In this document: positions 1 through 7,813 of the stretch, piece by piece
How positions within the stretch are numbered: the first letter of the stretch is position 1
Layout of the letters: each line of letters begins with the position of its first letter
Source: Vibrio pectenicida
GTDB lineage: Bacteria; Pseudomonadota; Gammaproteobacteria; Enterobacterales; Vibrionaceae
Assembly (NCBI GenBank): GCA_024347015.1
Contig: AP024890.1
Location: forward strand, 372,001-436,000
Length of the DNA stretch: 64,000 nt
Direction of reading: 5' to 3'
The notes under the pieces: generated by a model
What the model was told of the DNA's origin: nothing
Seen by the model: the letters and a program-made list of their open reading frames with translations, nothing else
The model's database searches: none
Made by a program: the position numbers and the translations under genes

Positions 1-123
1 CTCAGGTGTGAGGTTCGTTTCCAGAAAGATTTCTTCATAGACTGGCCCCGTAGATAGGGTCACGATCGCTTTCTCACCCCACTTAATGCCCGTAAAGGAG
101 TTGATTTTCATTACTGAATTCAT
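1..123 (-). CDS. Probable double-jelly-roll major capsid protein (N-terminus only)
   Basis: Only the first 41 codons are in the window; the frame stays open to base 1. The start at 123 has an AAGGGG ribosome site about 9 bases upstream; an in-frame ATG at 111 is an alternative. The visible segment has the pattern 'NSFTGIKWGEKAIVTLSTG' followed by VYEEIFLE and a TP pair. This resembles, from memory, the N-terminal strand region of the phage PM2 capsid protein P2 (Gly, then hydrophobic LP-G-TYE-I-L, then TPxQ). It is the last visible gene of a leftward late operon that also holds a packaging-type ATPase, which is the expected neighbourhood for a capsid gene of tailless membrane phages. The assignment is an inference from a short fragment and context. 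Confidence 0.5.
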   Translation of the reverse strand, partial: MNSVMKINSFTGIKWGEKAIVTLSTGPVYEEIFLETNLTPE

Positions 124-134
124 GTCACAACCCC

Positions 135-248
135 TTAACCGATTGTGTCTTCAACGGCATCAACGTTGTTTGACGCCCAAACCACGCCAGCCGCGACCAG
201 TGCCGCAATGCCCGCAATAATGCCGATGTTCTTAGCATCTAATTTCAT
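135..248 (-). CDS. Small single-helix membrane protein, probable virion membrane protein
   Basis: A 37-residue protein starting MKLDAKNIG, followed by one Ala/Gly/Ile-rich hydrophobic helix (about residues 8-25) and an acidic tail ending in DTIG. A GGAG ribosome site lies 7 bases before the ATG. It sits between the packaging ATPase and the probable capsid gene. PM2-type virions carry several very short one-helix proteins in their internal membrane, so a virion membrane role is likely. No specific family is recognised. Confidence 0.6.
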   Translation of the reverse strand: MKLDAKNIGIIAGIAALVAAGVVWASNNVDAVEDTIG

Positions 249-262
249 TGTTTGCTCCAAAT

Positions 263-286
263 AAAAAACCGCCCAACATTGGACGG
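263..286 (-). terminator. Intrinsic terminator between packaging ATPase and small membrane protein
   Basis: Read on the - strand, CCGTCCAA and TTGGGCGG form an eight-pair stem (one G-U) followed directly by six T. It lies 80 bases after the ATPase stop and just before the ribosome site of the next gene, so it would attenuate transcription into the capsid end of the operon rather than close it. Confidence 0.6.
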
Positions 287-369
287 CTTTCACTTAAGCA
301 AGAGATTCACAATCGATACCTAATAGTTATTGTGAATGGGTTGGCAATAAGTTTGATTTGGTTCACATA

Positions 370-1029
370 TTACCAGCGAATCACTCCCTTTTTGAATTGC
401 TTACCGTCCTGCAGCAAGTACTCAAGTCTGTCGAGTTGGTCAATCTCATCAGCGGGTATTCCGGTCATTTTTTCCAAATATTGAGCACTGGCTTTGGTCT
501 TTTGCATCATCACACACGCATACTGACAGTTATCAATGATGGTCTTTGACACCTCTTGGCCACGTTGAAATAGATTAATGGTATGTAAGTTAAACTTGCG
601 CCCTAAGCGCAATATCTTGCCGTGGTAACCTGTCGCTTTACCCGCATTGTCGCTGTGCTCTGCTACTTCCTCACAGATGATGTTAAGCGCCTTAGTGTGC
701 TTTCCGTTCCCCATAGCCCAAGCCACCTGACAAAACTTGTCAAAGTCCTTGGTTGTGGTTTCAAAAGTGGGCTGATAGGCAATCTTAAAGCCTTGCTTAG
801 TCTTACGCCCAGCAATCGATGCGGCGGCGAACTCTTTGATATCGCTATAGCCGCGCACCACGCGCCCCGCCAGCTTTCCGGTATAGTCTCCCATTGGGTC
901 AAAAATGGCGACTTGATCAGTCGCCTTGATAAAGAGTTTCTTAGCAGCGGACGTTTTGCCGCTGCCACTCATCCCAACCGCAAACACATGACCATTTTTA
1001 AGGGCATTATTCGGGTTAATAGGTTGCAT
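370..1029 (-). CDS. Genome-packaging ATPase, HerA/FtsK type (PM2 P9-like)
   Basis: A 219-residue P-loop ATPase. The Walker A motif GMSGSGKTSA is at about residues 19-28, a hydrophobic strand ending in a FDP triad follows the first helix, and a second hydrophobic strand IICEEVAE (about residues 114-121) has the paired acidic residues of a Walker B motif. The size and the compact single domain match packaging ATPases of tailless dsDNA phages with a double-jelly-roll capsid rather than large terminases. The stop of the upstream gene abuts the ATG. Role by family: pumping DNA into a preformed capsid. A small plasmid-type HerA ATPase is the alternative, but the capsid-like neighbour argues against it. 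Confidence 0.7.
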   Translation of the reverse strand: MQPINPNNALKNGHVFAVGMSGSGKTSAAKKLFIKATDQVAIFDPMGDYTGKLAGRVVRGYSDIKEFAAASIAGRKTKQGFKIAYQPTFETTTKDFDKFCQVAWAMGNGKHTKALNIICEEVAEHSDNAGKATGYHGKILRLGRKFNLHTINLFQRGQEVSKTIIDNCQYACVMMQKTKASAQYLEKMTGIPADEIDQLDRLEYLLQDGKQFKKGVIRW

Positions 1030-1515
1030 TTATTGCGCTTCCTCCGTTACCTCTGATTCACTTTCCATTTGCTCAATCTCTTTCGCTTTATCAAAGGCTT
1101 TAAGGACTTTGATTTGCTGGAATGAGCTAAAGCCAAGTGCTCCTGCAGCGCCAATAAATGCAATTTCCTCTTTGTACTCGGCTAGCCAAGGGGGAAGCTC
1201 ACCGTTGTATTTCACAAAAAGAGGGGCGGCTGCTTGCGCGACACCTTCCGCGCCATCAGGGTCAAACTCAAACGACTGATGACCAAACATTTTAAGCCCT
1301 TGCTCAAATACACCAAGTACAATGCTTGCAGTCTGTTTGCCTGCTTCGAGTGCTGCCGCTTGCTTGGGATCTTTGCGCTTAATGACGCTATCTGGATCGA
1401 AGTCGTCGCCGTTAAGCTCTGCTAATAATGCTTTTTCGTCTAGCTCACTGTGCTGCTCTAACTGCTCGATGTCTTCCACGTCAATTTGATTGTTTTCTAA
1501 TACTTGCTCGTCCAT
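1030..1515 (-). CDS. Hypothetical phage protein, acidic, possible one-helix structural protein
   Basis: A 161-residue protein not recognised as a named family. The first 55 residues are strongly acidic (ELDEKALLAELNGDDFDPD). The middle is amphipathic, and a mildly hydrophobic segment (IAFIGAAGALGFSSF, about residues 119-133) could be a short membrane or packing helix. The tail is charged. It overlaps the stop of the preceding gene by one base and is followed directly by the ATPase gene, so it is probably translated with the structural/packaging block. Confidence 0.55.
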   Translation of the reverse strand: MDEQVLENNQIDVEDIEQLEQHSELDEKALLAELNGDDFDPDSVIKRKDPKQAAALEAGKQTASIVLGVFEQGLKMFGHQSFEFDPDGAEGVAQAAAPLFVKYNGELPPWLAEYKEEIAFIGAAGALGFSSFQQIKVLKAFDKAKEIEQMESESEVTEEAQ

Positions 1516-1880
1516 TACGCTACCGCCTTAAATACTTTAATCATGCCACCTAATACAAACCCTGTTACCGCCCCAATACCCATACATGCCGCCGTTCCCA
1601 TTGGCTTTGATTCACTATGCGGTTTTTGCTCATTCACAATGGGCTTTGGCTCTGATTGTGGTTCCGGTTTAGGGTGGGTGAGGACTTCAATATCAGCTTG
1701 GATCTCTTCAAGAGTTTTAAAGCCTTTCATTTCTAGTTGTGCTGGCTTACCACAACGATTGTCAGGACCACATTCACAGCGGCCATATACATACTCTTTG
1801 CGCTTACCTGAGCCTTGCATAATGGCTTTGGGCGTCATACACGTGCGGCAAGTGACATAGCCTAAGATTTCCTTTTCCAT
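1515..1880 (-). CDS. Hypothetical phage protein with Cys-rich zinc-ribbon N-terminus and C-terminal membrane helix
   Basis: A 121-residue protein with Cys at CRTC (about residues 11-14), CEC (about 35-37) and C43, a spacing that suggests a small zinc ribbon. A Pro/Glu/Lys-rich hinge (about residues 70-92) follows, then a Gly/Ala-rich hydrophobic helix near the C-terminus (MGIGAVTGFVLGGMIKVF). The layout suggests a cytoplasmic metal-binding head tethered to a membrane. Start and stop codons overlap both neighbours, typical of a compact phage operon. Function unknown. Confidence 0.55.
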   Translation of the reverse strand: MEKEILGYVTCRTCMTPKAIMQGSGKRKEYVYGRCECGPDNRCGKPAQLEMKGFKTLEEIQADIEVLTHPKPEPQSEPKPIVNEQKPHSESKPMGTAACMGIGAVTGFVLGGMIKVFKAVA

Positions 1881-2059
1881 TATCCGCGTTCCTTTTCCAA
1901 TGCATTTAAGCGGCGATTGAAGGCCTTAAATAGCCAAACCGTTTTAGTCAACCAAGGCTTAACAAACCCAAACCCCATAGGCGGCTTATAGGCTTGTGAT
2001 TCGGTGTCCATTTCGTTGAGCAAGCGCGTGGTTTCGCTTTGTAGTGTTTTCTGTTCCAT
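1880..2059 (-). CDS. Small hypothetical phage protein
   Basis: The start is taken at the ATG at 2059 (MEQKTLQ), which is preceded by GAGTGGTG. A TTG five codons upstream keeps the frame open but falls inside the previous gene. The 59-residue product has a central Pro/Gly/Phe/Trp-rich stretch (KPPMGFGFVKPWLTK) and a basic amphipathic tail. Its stop codon overlaps the next start by one base. No family recognised. Confidence 0.45.
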   Translation of the reverse strand: MEQKTLQSETTRLLNEMDTESQAYKPPMGFGFVKPWLTKTVWLFKAFNRRLNALEKERG

Positions 2060-2063
2060 GCAA

Positions 2064-2336
2064 TCACCACTCAATCATGACGGAGAACAGGCCGACAAAA
2101 GCCCAAGCGTAAACGATGACGTCAAGCTTCTGCTTTTCTGTTTTAGACGGCCGTGGGCTGTTGTTAGCCCAACAGCCCAAGAAAAACATAATGGCGAAGA
2201 GTAGGAGATAGACCCCTTTTGATATAAAGGAAATGATTAAATCAATGAACTCTATCGGTATGAAGAGATAGAGGCAGATAAGCAATACAGATAGGAATAG
2301 GGGAAGGACAACTAATTTTTTATGTTTATATGGCAT
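2064..2336 (-). CDS. Small membrane protein of the prophage
   Basis: The start is placed at MPYKHKK (2336) with AAGG upstream, rather than at the longer open-frame start at 2372. About 90 residues with three hydrophobic segments: LVVLPLFLSVLLICLYLF, IISFISKGVYLLLFAIMFFLG and a C-terminal IVYAWAFVGLFSVM. It is the first gene of the leftward small-protein/ATPase/capsid run. It could be a virion membrane or lysis-associated protein, but there is no recognisable holin signature beyond size and hydrophobicity. Confidence 0.5.
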   Translation of the reverse strand: MPYKHKKLVVLPLFLSVLLICLYLFIPIEFIDLIISFISKGVYLLLFAIMFFLGCWANNSPRPSKTEKQKLDVIVYAWAFVGLFSVMIEW

Positions 2337-2614
2337 ATAGCTCGTTACCTTAACTGACGTTAATAGAAACAAGCGGGAGGTTTTACGAAATCATCAGAGC
2401 CAATATTACACTAACCAAGATTGTGAGTATAGACTCATATCTCAATCCCAAGATTTTTTAAATCCATCCTCGAATTGGACAAAAGTGAGTTAGAGTGTTT
2501 ACGTAAATAAGCGTTGTCAGAGTTAGGTGGGATAAGAAAATATGCCTTTGCAGGGCTGAAAACAACAAAAAGACAATTCAAGGTTGTCTCTTTGTCAGTT
2601 TGGGTATCAAAGGT
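2337..2614. promoter_or_regulatory. Intergenic stretch between conflict cassette and late phage genes
   Basis: About 280 bases with no convincing reading frame. It separates the ABC-3C-type cassette from the late genes and should hold the late promoter for the run starting at 2336, but I cannot point to a clear -35/-10 pair. Confidence 0.3.
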
Positions 2615-4495
2615 TCATACTTTTAAGGTCTTATTTTGCATATTATAGAAGTCACCTACACAGTACTCACTTTGGTTGAGGTCGCTATCAATCATGGAAG
2701 TGGTAAAGATGATTTGGTGTTCAACATCTAGAGAGTTGGATAATTTCACGATCTCACGCTGAAAGAGTTGGCTGCGCTCTTCTTTCATACCTTTATCTTC
2801 AATGTTATCCATAAGCAAAAAGCGAGGATACAGATAGGAAGGATCTTCACAAGAGCACTTGAGCATAGCTAGTCTGAATGCGTTCTTTAGATATACCATC
2901 GAACTAGCCGAGAATAAGGCTCTTTCATCAATAGTCACTCGATCTTCAGCAAAGTCGAACTCAACCTTGCTACCATCAACAAATATTTCTTCGTGTCCTG
3001 CATCAGCTTTAAGAACATCTAGCGTCGCTTCTGATAGCTTTATCTTCTTCGCTTTAAGGTCACTTTCCATACGCTGAGTTAACCTAGCGATTTCATCGTC
3101 TAGTTTGGTGAAGTCTTTCTGCAACGTATCTCGCTCATCATACAGCCCGTAGAGCTTAGCAAACTCTTTCTTGCTATTGTTAAGTGATCTGATTTCGTTA
3201 CGCAAACCACCGATTTCACTAAGCTTTTGTCTTAACTGTATATTTACGGATCTTTGAGGTTTGCGAATAATCTCTAAGTCTCGTTCCAACTCACCTAACT
3301 TAGTTTCAAGCTGGTTCGATTCAACCCTTTGCTCATCAAGCCTTTTTTGCTTCTTCTCTATTAGAAGAAGGGACTCGGCAATCTGGAACTCTATTTCTTT
3401 CCTAACCTTAAAAGTAGGATCAATATCATTATCCGATTCAGGTTTTGTCGTGCCACACAAAGAACAACCTGTAGGTTGCGCTTTAACTTCTGTTTGGCAT
3501 GCTGGACAGTGATTAAATGCAAAGTCAGACAGAGCATTGATCGCATCTTGAGTTTCTTTAAGAGCTGTAACTCTTCGGCTCAGCGACTCAATAAACATTT
3601 GAGAATCATTGATCTCAAATGACGTTTTGGCTATTTCTTGCTGACTTGCCGTATACTTTCCTCTTGCTTCCTGAACCTCAACAATTAGTCTTTTAAGCAC
3701 TTCATCTTCTGTACTACCATCTTCTGATGGGCTAGAAAACGATTCAACCTCTAGCTCAAGAGCATCTATCTCTTTGCGTTTTTCTTCTATCTCACCATCT
3801 ATTTCACTAACAGATTTAATTGTATCACCCAAAAATGAATGAATGGTTTTGATCTCCTTGATTCGGTTTTCCAATGCTAGTTTCAAGCTCTGTAATCTGA
3901 CCCGTTTCTCGTAGAGTTCAAAATCAGACAAGCCGATCAAAAGTTCACCGATAGCTTGACGCTTGTTTGGTGAATCGAACTTATCAAACTTAAATAGTCG
4001 ATCTGGTGAAGTCATCTGGTCTACATAGAGCATTCTAAGCAACTGGTGCATTGTGATGCTGTTTTTGTCATCTGACTTTGAATACGGCATACCAAGCTCT
4101 TTGAACAAGGCTTGATAAAAACTCTCTTTTGTATTGGCGTTATAAGGGTGGCGAGTCCAATCAGTAACAGCTGCAACCGAAGCGGCTTCATAGCCTCCAC
4201 TAAAGATATCCATCCCTTTTCTACCACCCTCTGAGATTTCTCGCTTCAAGGTGAACAGATTACCACTTAGGGATGTCTCTACAAAAACAAAGCTACACTG
4301 CTTCGCTTCATTCTTGAGCTTGGTTACATCACCACCTAGCCCATAAAATATAAAATCCGAGATCGTAGACTTACCAGAGCTGTTTACGCCTCTGATAATG
4401 TTCACACCTGCCGTGAACTTTTCATCGTAGGCAATGCTATTGCCTTTCGTAATGACTAGCCTTTTGACCAATAGGAAAGGTTTATACTGCGTCAT
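2615..4495 (-). CDS. ABC-3C-type ATPase (SMC-like, coiled coil with zinc hook)
   Basis: A 626-residue SMC/Rad50-type ATPase. Walker A is GVNSSGKST at about residues 36-44. Two long coiled coils flank a four-cysteine zinc element (CPAC and CSLC, about residues 329-346). The C-terminal lobe has a signature-like FSASSMVYLKNAFRLA followed by the Walker B strand RFLLMDNIED. This architecture matches the ATPase of ABC-three-component conflict systems, which the family literature predicts to be anti-phage or anti-plasmid. The start overlaps the end of the middle-component gene by 14 bases, so translation is coupled. It closes a four-gene operon inside the prophage. What the ATPase senses is unknown. 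Confidence 0.7.
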   Translation of the reverse strand: MTQYKPFLLVKRLVITKGNSIAYDEKFTAGVNIIRGVNSSGKSTISDFIFYGLGGDVTKLKNEAKQCSFVFVETSLSGNLFTLKREISEGGRKGMDIFSGGYEAASVAAVTDWTRHPYNANTKESFYQALFKELGMPYSKSDDKNSITMHQLLRMLYVDQMTSPDRLFKFDKFDSPNKRQAIGELLIGLSDFELYEKRVRLQSLKLALENRIKEIKTIHSFLGDTIKSVSEIDGEIEEKRKEIDALELEVESFSSPSEDGSTEDEVLKRLIVEVQEARGKYTASQQEIAKTSFEINDSQMFIESLSRRVTALKETQDAINALSDFAFNHCPACQTEVKAQPTGCSLCGTTKPESDNDIDPTFKVRKEIEFQIAESLLLIEKKQKRLDEQRVESNQLETKLGELERDLEIIRKPQRSVNIQLRQKLSEIGGLRNEIRSLNNSKKEFAKLYGLYDERDTLQKDFTKLDDEIARLTQRMESDLKAKKIKLSEATLDVLKADAGHEEIFVDGSKVEFDFAEDRVTIDERALFSASSMVYLKNAFRLAMLKCSCEDPSYLYPRFLLMDNIEDKGMKEERSQLFQREIVKLSNSLDVEHQIIFTTSMIDSDLNQSEYCVGDFYNMQNKTLKV

Positions 4496-4997
4496 ATCTG
4501 TATTCCATTAAGCCTGTTCTTTTCTTAAGTCCACTTTCACCAACAACCTCAATCGTATTAAGGGTCTGGAATAGCTTACAAAATAGCTCTGTAGACTCAT
4601 TAGAGTTGTCGTTAATCAGCCTTCGAATTGACGGACTATAGAACCCCTCAGAGATCCGCAACTTACCGTTTTCTTCCTCAAAAAGACCCTTTGCCTTTAG
4701 TATTTGAAGAGCTTGTATATGGTAGTCACCCATCTCTGAAAATAGTCGCTTCTTGTCTGGTAGAATTTCGTATGGTTGCTCGATTGAGCCAAAGCTACGC
4801 TTCAACGCAGCGATTCCTCTAGCTCTTGGAAACTCAATATCTTTAACAAGATGCGGGAATAGGTAAAACAGATCGTAAATACGCAGCCTTACCGAGTCAA
4901 AATCCTCTAAATCTTGCATACTTGCGATGCTGATAAACCTAAACATACAGTGGTAAAGATCGTTTCTTGGATGATAAATAATCACTTTAAATCCCAC
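4482..4997 (-). CDS. ABC-3C-type middle component
   Basis: A 171-residue protein with no membrane segment or signal. It is mostly helical; the C-terminal half (HIQALQILKAKGLFEEENGKLRIS) reads like a winged helix, as expected for the middle component linking ATPase and effector in ABC-three-component systems. It overlaps the ATPase gene by 14 bases and the upstream gene by 16 bases. The assignment rests mainly on position between a CTD-type protein and the SMC-like ATPase; the exact middle-component subfamily cannot be named from reading alone. Confidence 0.55.
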   Translation of the reverse strand: MGFKVIIYHPRNDLYHCMFRFISIASMQDLEDFDSVRLRIYDLFYLFPHLVKDIEFPRARGIAALKRSFGSIEQPYEILPDKKRLFSEMGDYHIQALQILKAKGLFEEENGKLRISEGFYSPSIRRLINDNSNESTELFCKLFQTLNTIEVVGESGLKKRTGLMEYRYDAV

Positions 4998-5590
4998 TCT
5001 ATATAGCAGTTGCCTGTAAGTATATACAGCACTCCGTACAACTCATCTTTGTCAATATTGAGGCTACAACCATGAACACTTTCTAACACAGGCTGGATGA
5101 TTTTATCTTCAACTAACTCATTGATCTGGTAGTCTTTAAAGTCACCAGATTTGATGCATGGTGAAATCTCATGGAGAAACGTGGTTCTGATGTTAGTAAG
5201 AATGTACGTATAGAGTTCTTGAGCCGATTTGTAGTGCGAGAACTGCATTATCTTCATTGATACACGCTCTTTTACATCCATAGCGTAATCTAAAAGATAA
5301 TCTCTGTTCCCATCGGTGAGCTTTTGCCCTAGATCTCGAAGTTTCACTTCAACTTTTCGCTCCAGAAAGTTATTGAGCTGACCAGAAAATACTTTGTACA
5401 GTTCATCCTTCTGAATCTCTCGTTCATGCTCTTCAACAAGCTCTCGCAGCCTGCGATCTTGACGATACATAACTGGAGCAGCATGATTATGCGTTATATG
5501 GGTAGAGTTATCATGAACATCTCGTCCACCGACATGCCCCCCAGCAGCAACTTTGTCGAAAGAGGCTTTATTTGAATCCAATACCGACAC
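4982..5590 (-). CDS. ABC-3C-type C-terminal-domain (CTD) component with GGxVxGRD motif
   Basis: A 202-residue soluble protein. Residues 16-25 read AAGGHVGGRD, followed by a His/Thr/Asn-rich segment and then a charged helix (RRLRELVEEHEREIQKDE) and an all-helical remainder. The 'GGDVxGRD' element at the head of a helical CTD is typical of conflict-system proteins, including ABC-three-component partners. The same element ends the next protein upstream, which suggests the two proteins meet through it. It lies 3 bases after the small membrane gene and overlaps the middle component by 16 bases. Confidence 0.6.
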   Translation of the reverse strand: MSVLDSNKASFDKVAAGGHVGGRDVHDNSTHITHNHAAPVMYRQDRRLRELVEEHEREIQKDELYKVFSGQLNNFLERKVEVKLRDLGQKLTDGNRDYLLDYAMDVKERVSMKIMQFSHYKSAQELYTYILTNIRTTFLHEISPCIKSGDFKDYQINELVEDKIIQPVLESVHGCSLNIDKDELYGVLYILTGNCYIEWDLK

Positions 5591-5593
5591 TTA

Positions 5594-5797
5594 TTACCCT
5601 TTCTTATCTCTACCAACAACGTCACCACCAGCGCTAATGTTGCTCATAGTTACTTTGTTAGAAGACGCTTTAGACTTAAAGAAGAAATAGCCAACAATAG
5701 CAACAATAGCTGCTACGAACGAGCTAACAACGTAAACACCTAAGCCAGAAAACAAAACATCGAAATTATCACTGACCCACTTTAAAGCTTCTTCCAC
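5594..5797 (-). CDS. Small membrane protein with C-terminal GGDVVGRD motif, candidate effector of the ABC-3C cassette
   Basis: A 67-residue protein: short amphipathic N-terminus, one strong membrane helix (about residues 16-40, LGVYVVSSFVAAIVAIVGYFFF), a basic linker, then SNISAGGDVVGRDKKG at the very end. It is the first gene of the cassette and is 3 bases from the CTD gene, which carries a matching GGHVGGRD. A membrane anchor joined to this motif suggests a membrane-acting effector or a tether for the complex. That role is inferred. Confidence 0.55.
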   Translation of the reverse strand: MEEALKWVSDNFDVLFSGLGVYVVSSFVAAIVAIVGYFFFKSKASSNKVTMSNISAGGDVVGRDKKG

Positions 5798-6059
5798 TCT
5801 AATATCCTCGTGATTTTTCCCTAAACTTTACAAGGATTTAATCTTCGTCACAAATATACAAGCCTAAAAAGCCTACTTACTTCTCAATATATGCAACCAC
5901 GCGATTAACTATATAGATGTATGGCTGAATCGACCAAGCTTCTTTGGAGATTACACAGATTAGAAAAAATTACGTCAAATTGCCCATACTATATATAATG
6001 AATAAGCAGTCTAAATTGAAATGGGGCAATTTTGTTCTAGCAATTGAAGCTTACTCATG
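5798..6059. promoter_or_regulatory. Upstream region of the ABC-3C-type cassette
   Basis: About 260 AT-rich bases with no gene, between the cassette and the hypothetical gene at 6060. It must hold the cassette promoter if the cassette is expressed separately from the phage genes; no clear promoter elements were identified. Confidence 0.3.
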
Positions 6060-6341
6060 TCATTTAGACGATAATAACTGAAACCTGAGCGTCTCCGCAT
6101 AGGAATCAAGCCACAGAACCCTATCAGCATCCATTTGTGTTCCTTCCAATACAGTTTCAACATATCCCTTATATTCACAACACATAGCATTGACAACTGT
6201 ATCTTCAGTTACAGCCTTATTATCTAACAGTTTGTAGTCTCGATTGTAGGCTTCTTTCAGTGCAGCTTGTGGGGAGTCGGCACGGATAAGAAAGTAAGTT
6301 AGCCAATCAGATATGCAGTACAACGTCTTTGAATTCGTCAT
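6060..6341 (-). CDS. Hypothetical protein
   Basis: The start is chosen at MTNSKTLY (6341), which has GAGAG 8 bases upstream; the frame is open to 6362. The 93-residue product is soluble, with Cys at CISDW, a CCEYKGYVETV stretch and several acidic helices. No domain is recognised. It lies between the structured non-coding stretch and the conflict cassette, on the same strand as the other prophage genes. Confidence 0.45.
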   Translation of the reverse strand: MTNSKTLYCISDWLTYFLIRADSPQAALKEAYNRDYKLLDNKAVTEDTVVNAMCCEYKGYVETVLEGTQMDADRVLWLDSYAETLRFQLLSSK

Positions 6342-6437
6342 CAATAAACTCTCACACAACAAAGCATTAAGATACCACGTGCATATATGCTGCGTTGTGG
6401 CTTAGGCCTAAAATCTCACCCTTCACCTTGCTAGACC

Positions 6438-6575
6438 ATCGCGAAGCGATAAACGAAGGTCATACTTACCGCGTGTATGGTGTCAATCGACTGTGTTGGA
6501 AGTGGTGCAGCCTTAAAGGCTCCAGTCAGCTTGCTGACAAGTAGAGCCGCTTCCTTTCTACATCCTTCAGGATGT
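6438..6575. other. Structured non-coding stretch with four perfect hairpins
   Basis: Within 6363-6850, which has no gene, four short perfect inverted repeats follow one another: ATCGC-GAA-GCGAT (6438-6450), AGCC-TTAAA-GGCT (6509-6521), GTCAGC-TT-GCTGAC (6525-6538) and ACATCCT-TC-AGGATGT (6560-6575). The stretch is more GC-rich than its surroundings. It lies downstream of the replication-type gene, so a replication origin for single- or double-stranded DNA or a structured RNA are both possible. Confidence 0.45.
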
Positions 6576-6812
6576 ATTCCTTAATATTCATTATTTTCAT
6601 TACTATCCGTTCTAGTCGAAGACTATGAAAAGTAGTTATTAGGAGCGTAAAAACAGAGTGAGAACTCAGAGCATATCTAGGAGTAGTAGATAGAAACAGA
6701 AATGTGACTTTAGTCTCACAGCGCTAGTGATCAAAGAATCATTAGGTGTAATAATGCTCAATAAAATATGTTACAATGTCACATATTGACTGTGTTTTTG
6801 TTAACAACAACG

Positions 6813-6834
6813 AAAAAAGCCCCAACTAAGGGGC
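6813..6834 (-). terminator. Terminator of the replication-type gene
   Basis: On the - strand GCCCC-TTAGTT-GGGGC is followed by TTTTTT, 17 bases after the stop of the gene at 6851. It separates the replication gene from the rest of the element. Confidence 0.7.
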
Positions 6835-6850
6835 ATAGAAGCAAGATTAT

Positions 6851-7498
6851 CTATATGGGGATAGGGGGCGTTGTAGGCGCTTGATTTGGGCCTGTATCGC
6901 TCGCTTGTGCACGCTCTTTACGGCGGCGAGCAAGTAGGGTGATTGGCGTGAGAATGTACTTAATGGGGCGCTTCCACTGTGTAGCGCGTTTCTTAAGATA
7001 TTTACGTGCTTTAGCTTTCGCTTCTAAGCGGTTCTGTAATATACCTAAATCAGCGAAATATTTGTCAGTCACTTTCTTGATAGAAGCAAGGCCGCGCCAT
7101 TTCTCTAAGTTGTCTTTACCTGTGTAACGCTCGCGAGGTTGAACCGATGTGATCCAACCTTTTTTCACTGCATACTCTTTGCACTGTTTAACGCGCCATT
7201 CGGGCATATTGAGTTCTTTAGACACATAGCCCCAAGTACGAAGGAGAAAGCCGTTTTGTGTATCAACGCCGATTTTTCCGGTCGTCATGCACATTTCGTT
7301 AACCAAAACATACATAAAACGGGCAACATCGTTAATCATGGTTTCTTGGCTTGTGCGGCCGTTCTCAGTAAGGAATGCTGTAGACGAAGATGGATTGTTA
7401 ATGATTCGAGCCATTAATGAATAATGCAGACGACAAAAAGGGCGCTCTTGGCGCTTCTTCTTTTGTTGTTCGTTATGCACAAATGGATCGTAGCTCAT
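6851..7498 (-). CDS. Probable replication initiation protein of the prophage
   Basis: A 215-residue basic protein. Residues 20-75 form helices, and about 85-125 read as a winged-helix pattern (GYVSKELNMPEWRVKQCKEYAVKKGWI). The C-terminal third is very basic (KAKARKYLKKRATQWKRP, ARRRKERA) and ends in a Pro/Thr-rich tail. No rolling-circle tyrosine motif is evident. The layout resembles short winged-helix Rep proteins of plasmid-like phages. It is transcribed divergently from a Cro-like gene, the usual position of an early replication gene, and has its own terminator. A role in replication is inferred. Confidence 0.5.
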   Translation of the reverse strand: MSYDPFVHNEQQKKKRQERPFCRLHYSLMARIINNPSSSTAFLTENGRTSQETMINDVARFMYVLVNEMCMTTGKIGVDTQNGFLLRTWGYVSKELNMPEWRVKQCKEYAVKKGWITSVQPRERYTGKDNLEKWRGLASIKKVTDKYFADLGILQNRLEAKAKARKYLKKRATQWKRPIKYILTPITLLARRRKERAQASDTGPNQAPTTPPIPI

Positions 7499-7813
7499 GT
7501 TGTTTAAGCTACCTCGAATAATTTGGTAGTTTGACGTTGGATTGACATGTTTCTGATCCTTTATTAATAAACCTGGTCAATAATTAAGAGATAACGATTC
7601 CTTTTTCAGGTAGCCCCCATAGCGCTTCGAATCACTTAGGGGGCCAAAAGGATGATCGCAAAGTCTCCCGACTTGACGTGTCTTCGTATCAGCAAAGCAT
7701 CTCAATTACTTAGTTCAACTCAGACGTAGAGATTAAAGCCTAATTCACGGCTGGATGGAAGGGCTCGACATCCACACTATAGACCATCTATGCTTGCATT
7801 CGGAGGTAGAAAA
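7499..7813. promoter_or_regulatory. Divergent control region between rep-type gene and Cro-like gene
   Basis: A 315-base non-coding region separating two divergent early genes. It should contain both promoters and the operators of the regulator at 7814. No clean repeated operator was identified by eye. Confidence 0.4.

Noticed and set aside
248..484. Open frame on the + strand
   Set aside because: It lies over the ATPase gene end and terminator on the other strand, has no ribosome site and no domain.
6363..6660. Possible integron attC site or CRISPR-like repeats
   Set aside because: The hairpins differ from each other and lack attC core sites (GTTRRRY); they were kept only as a structured stretch.
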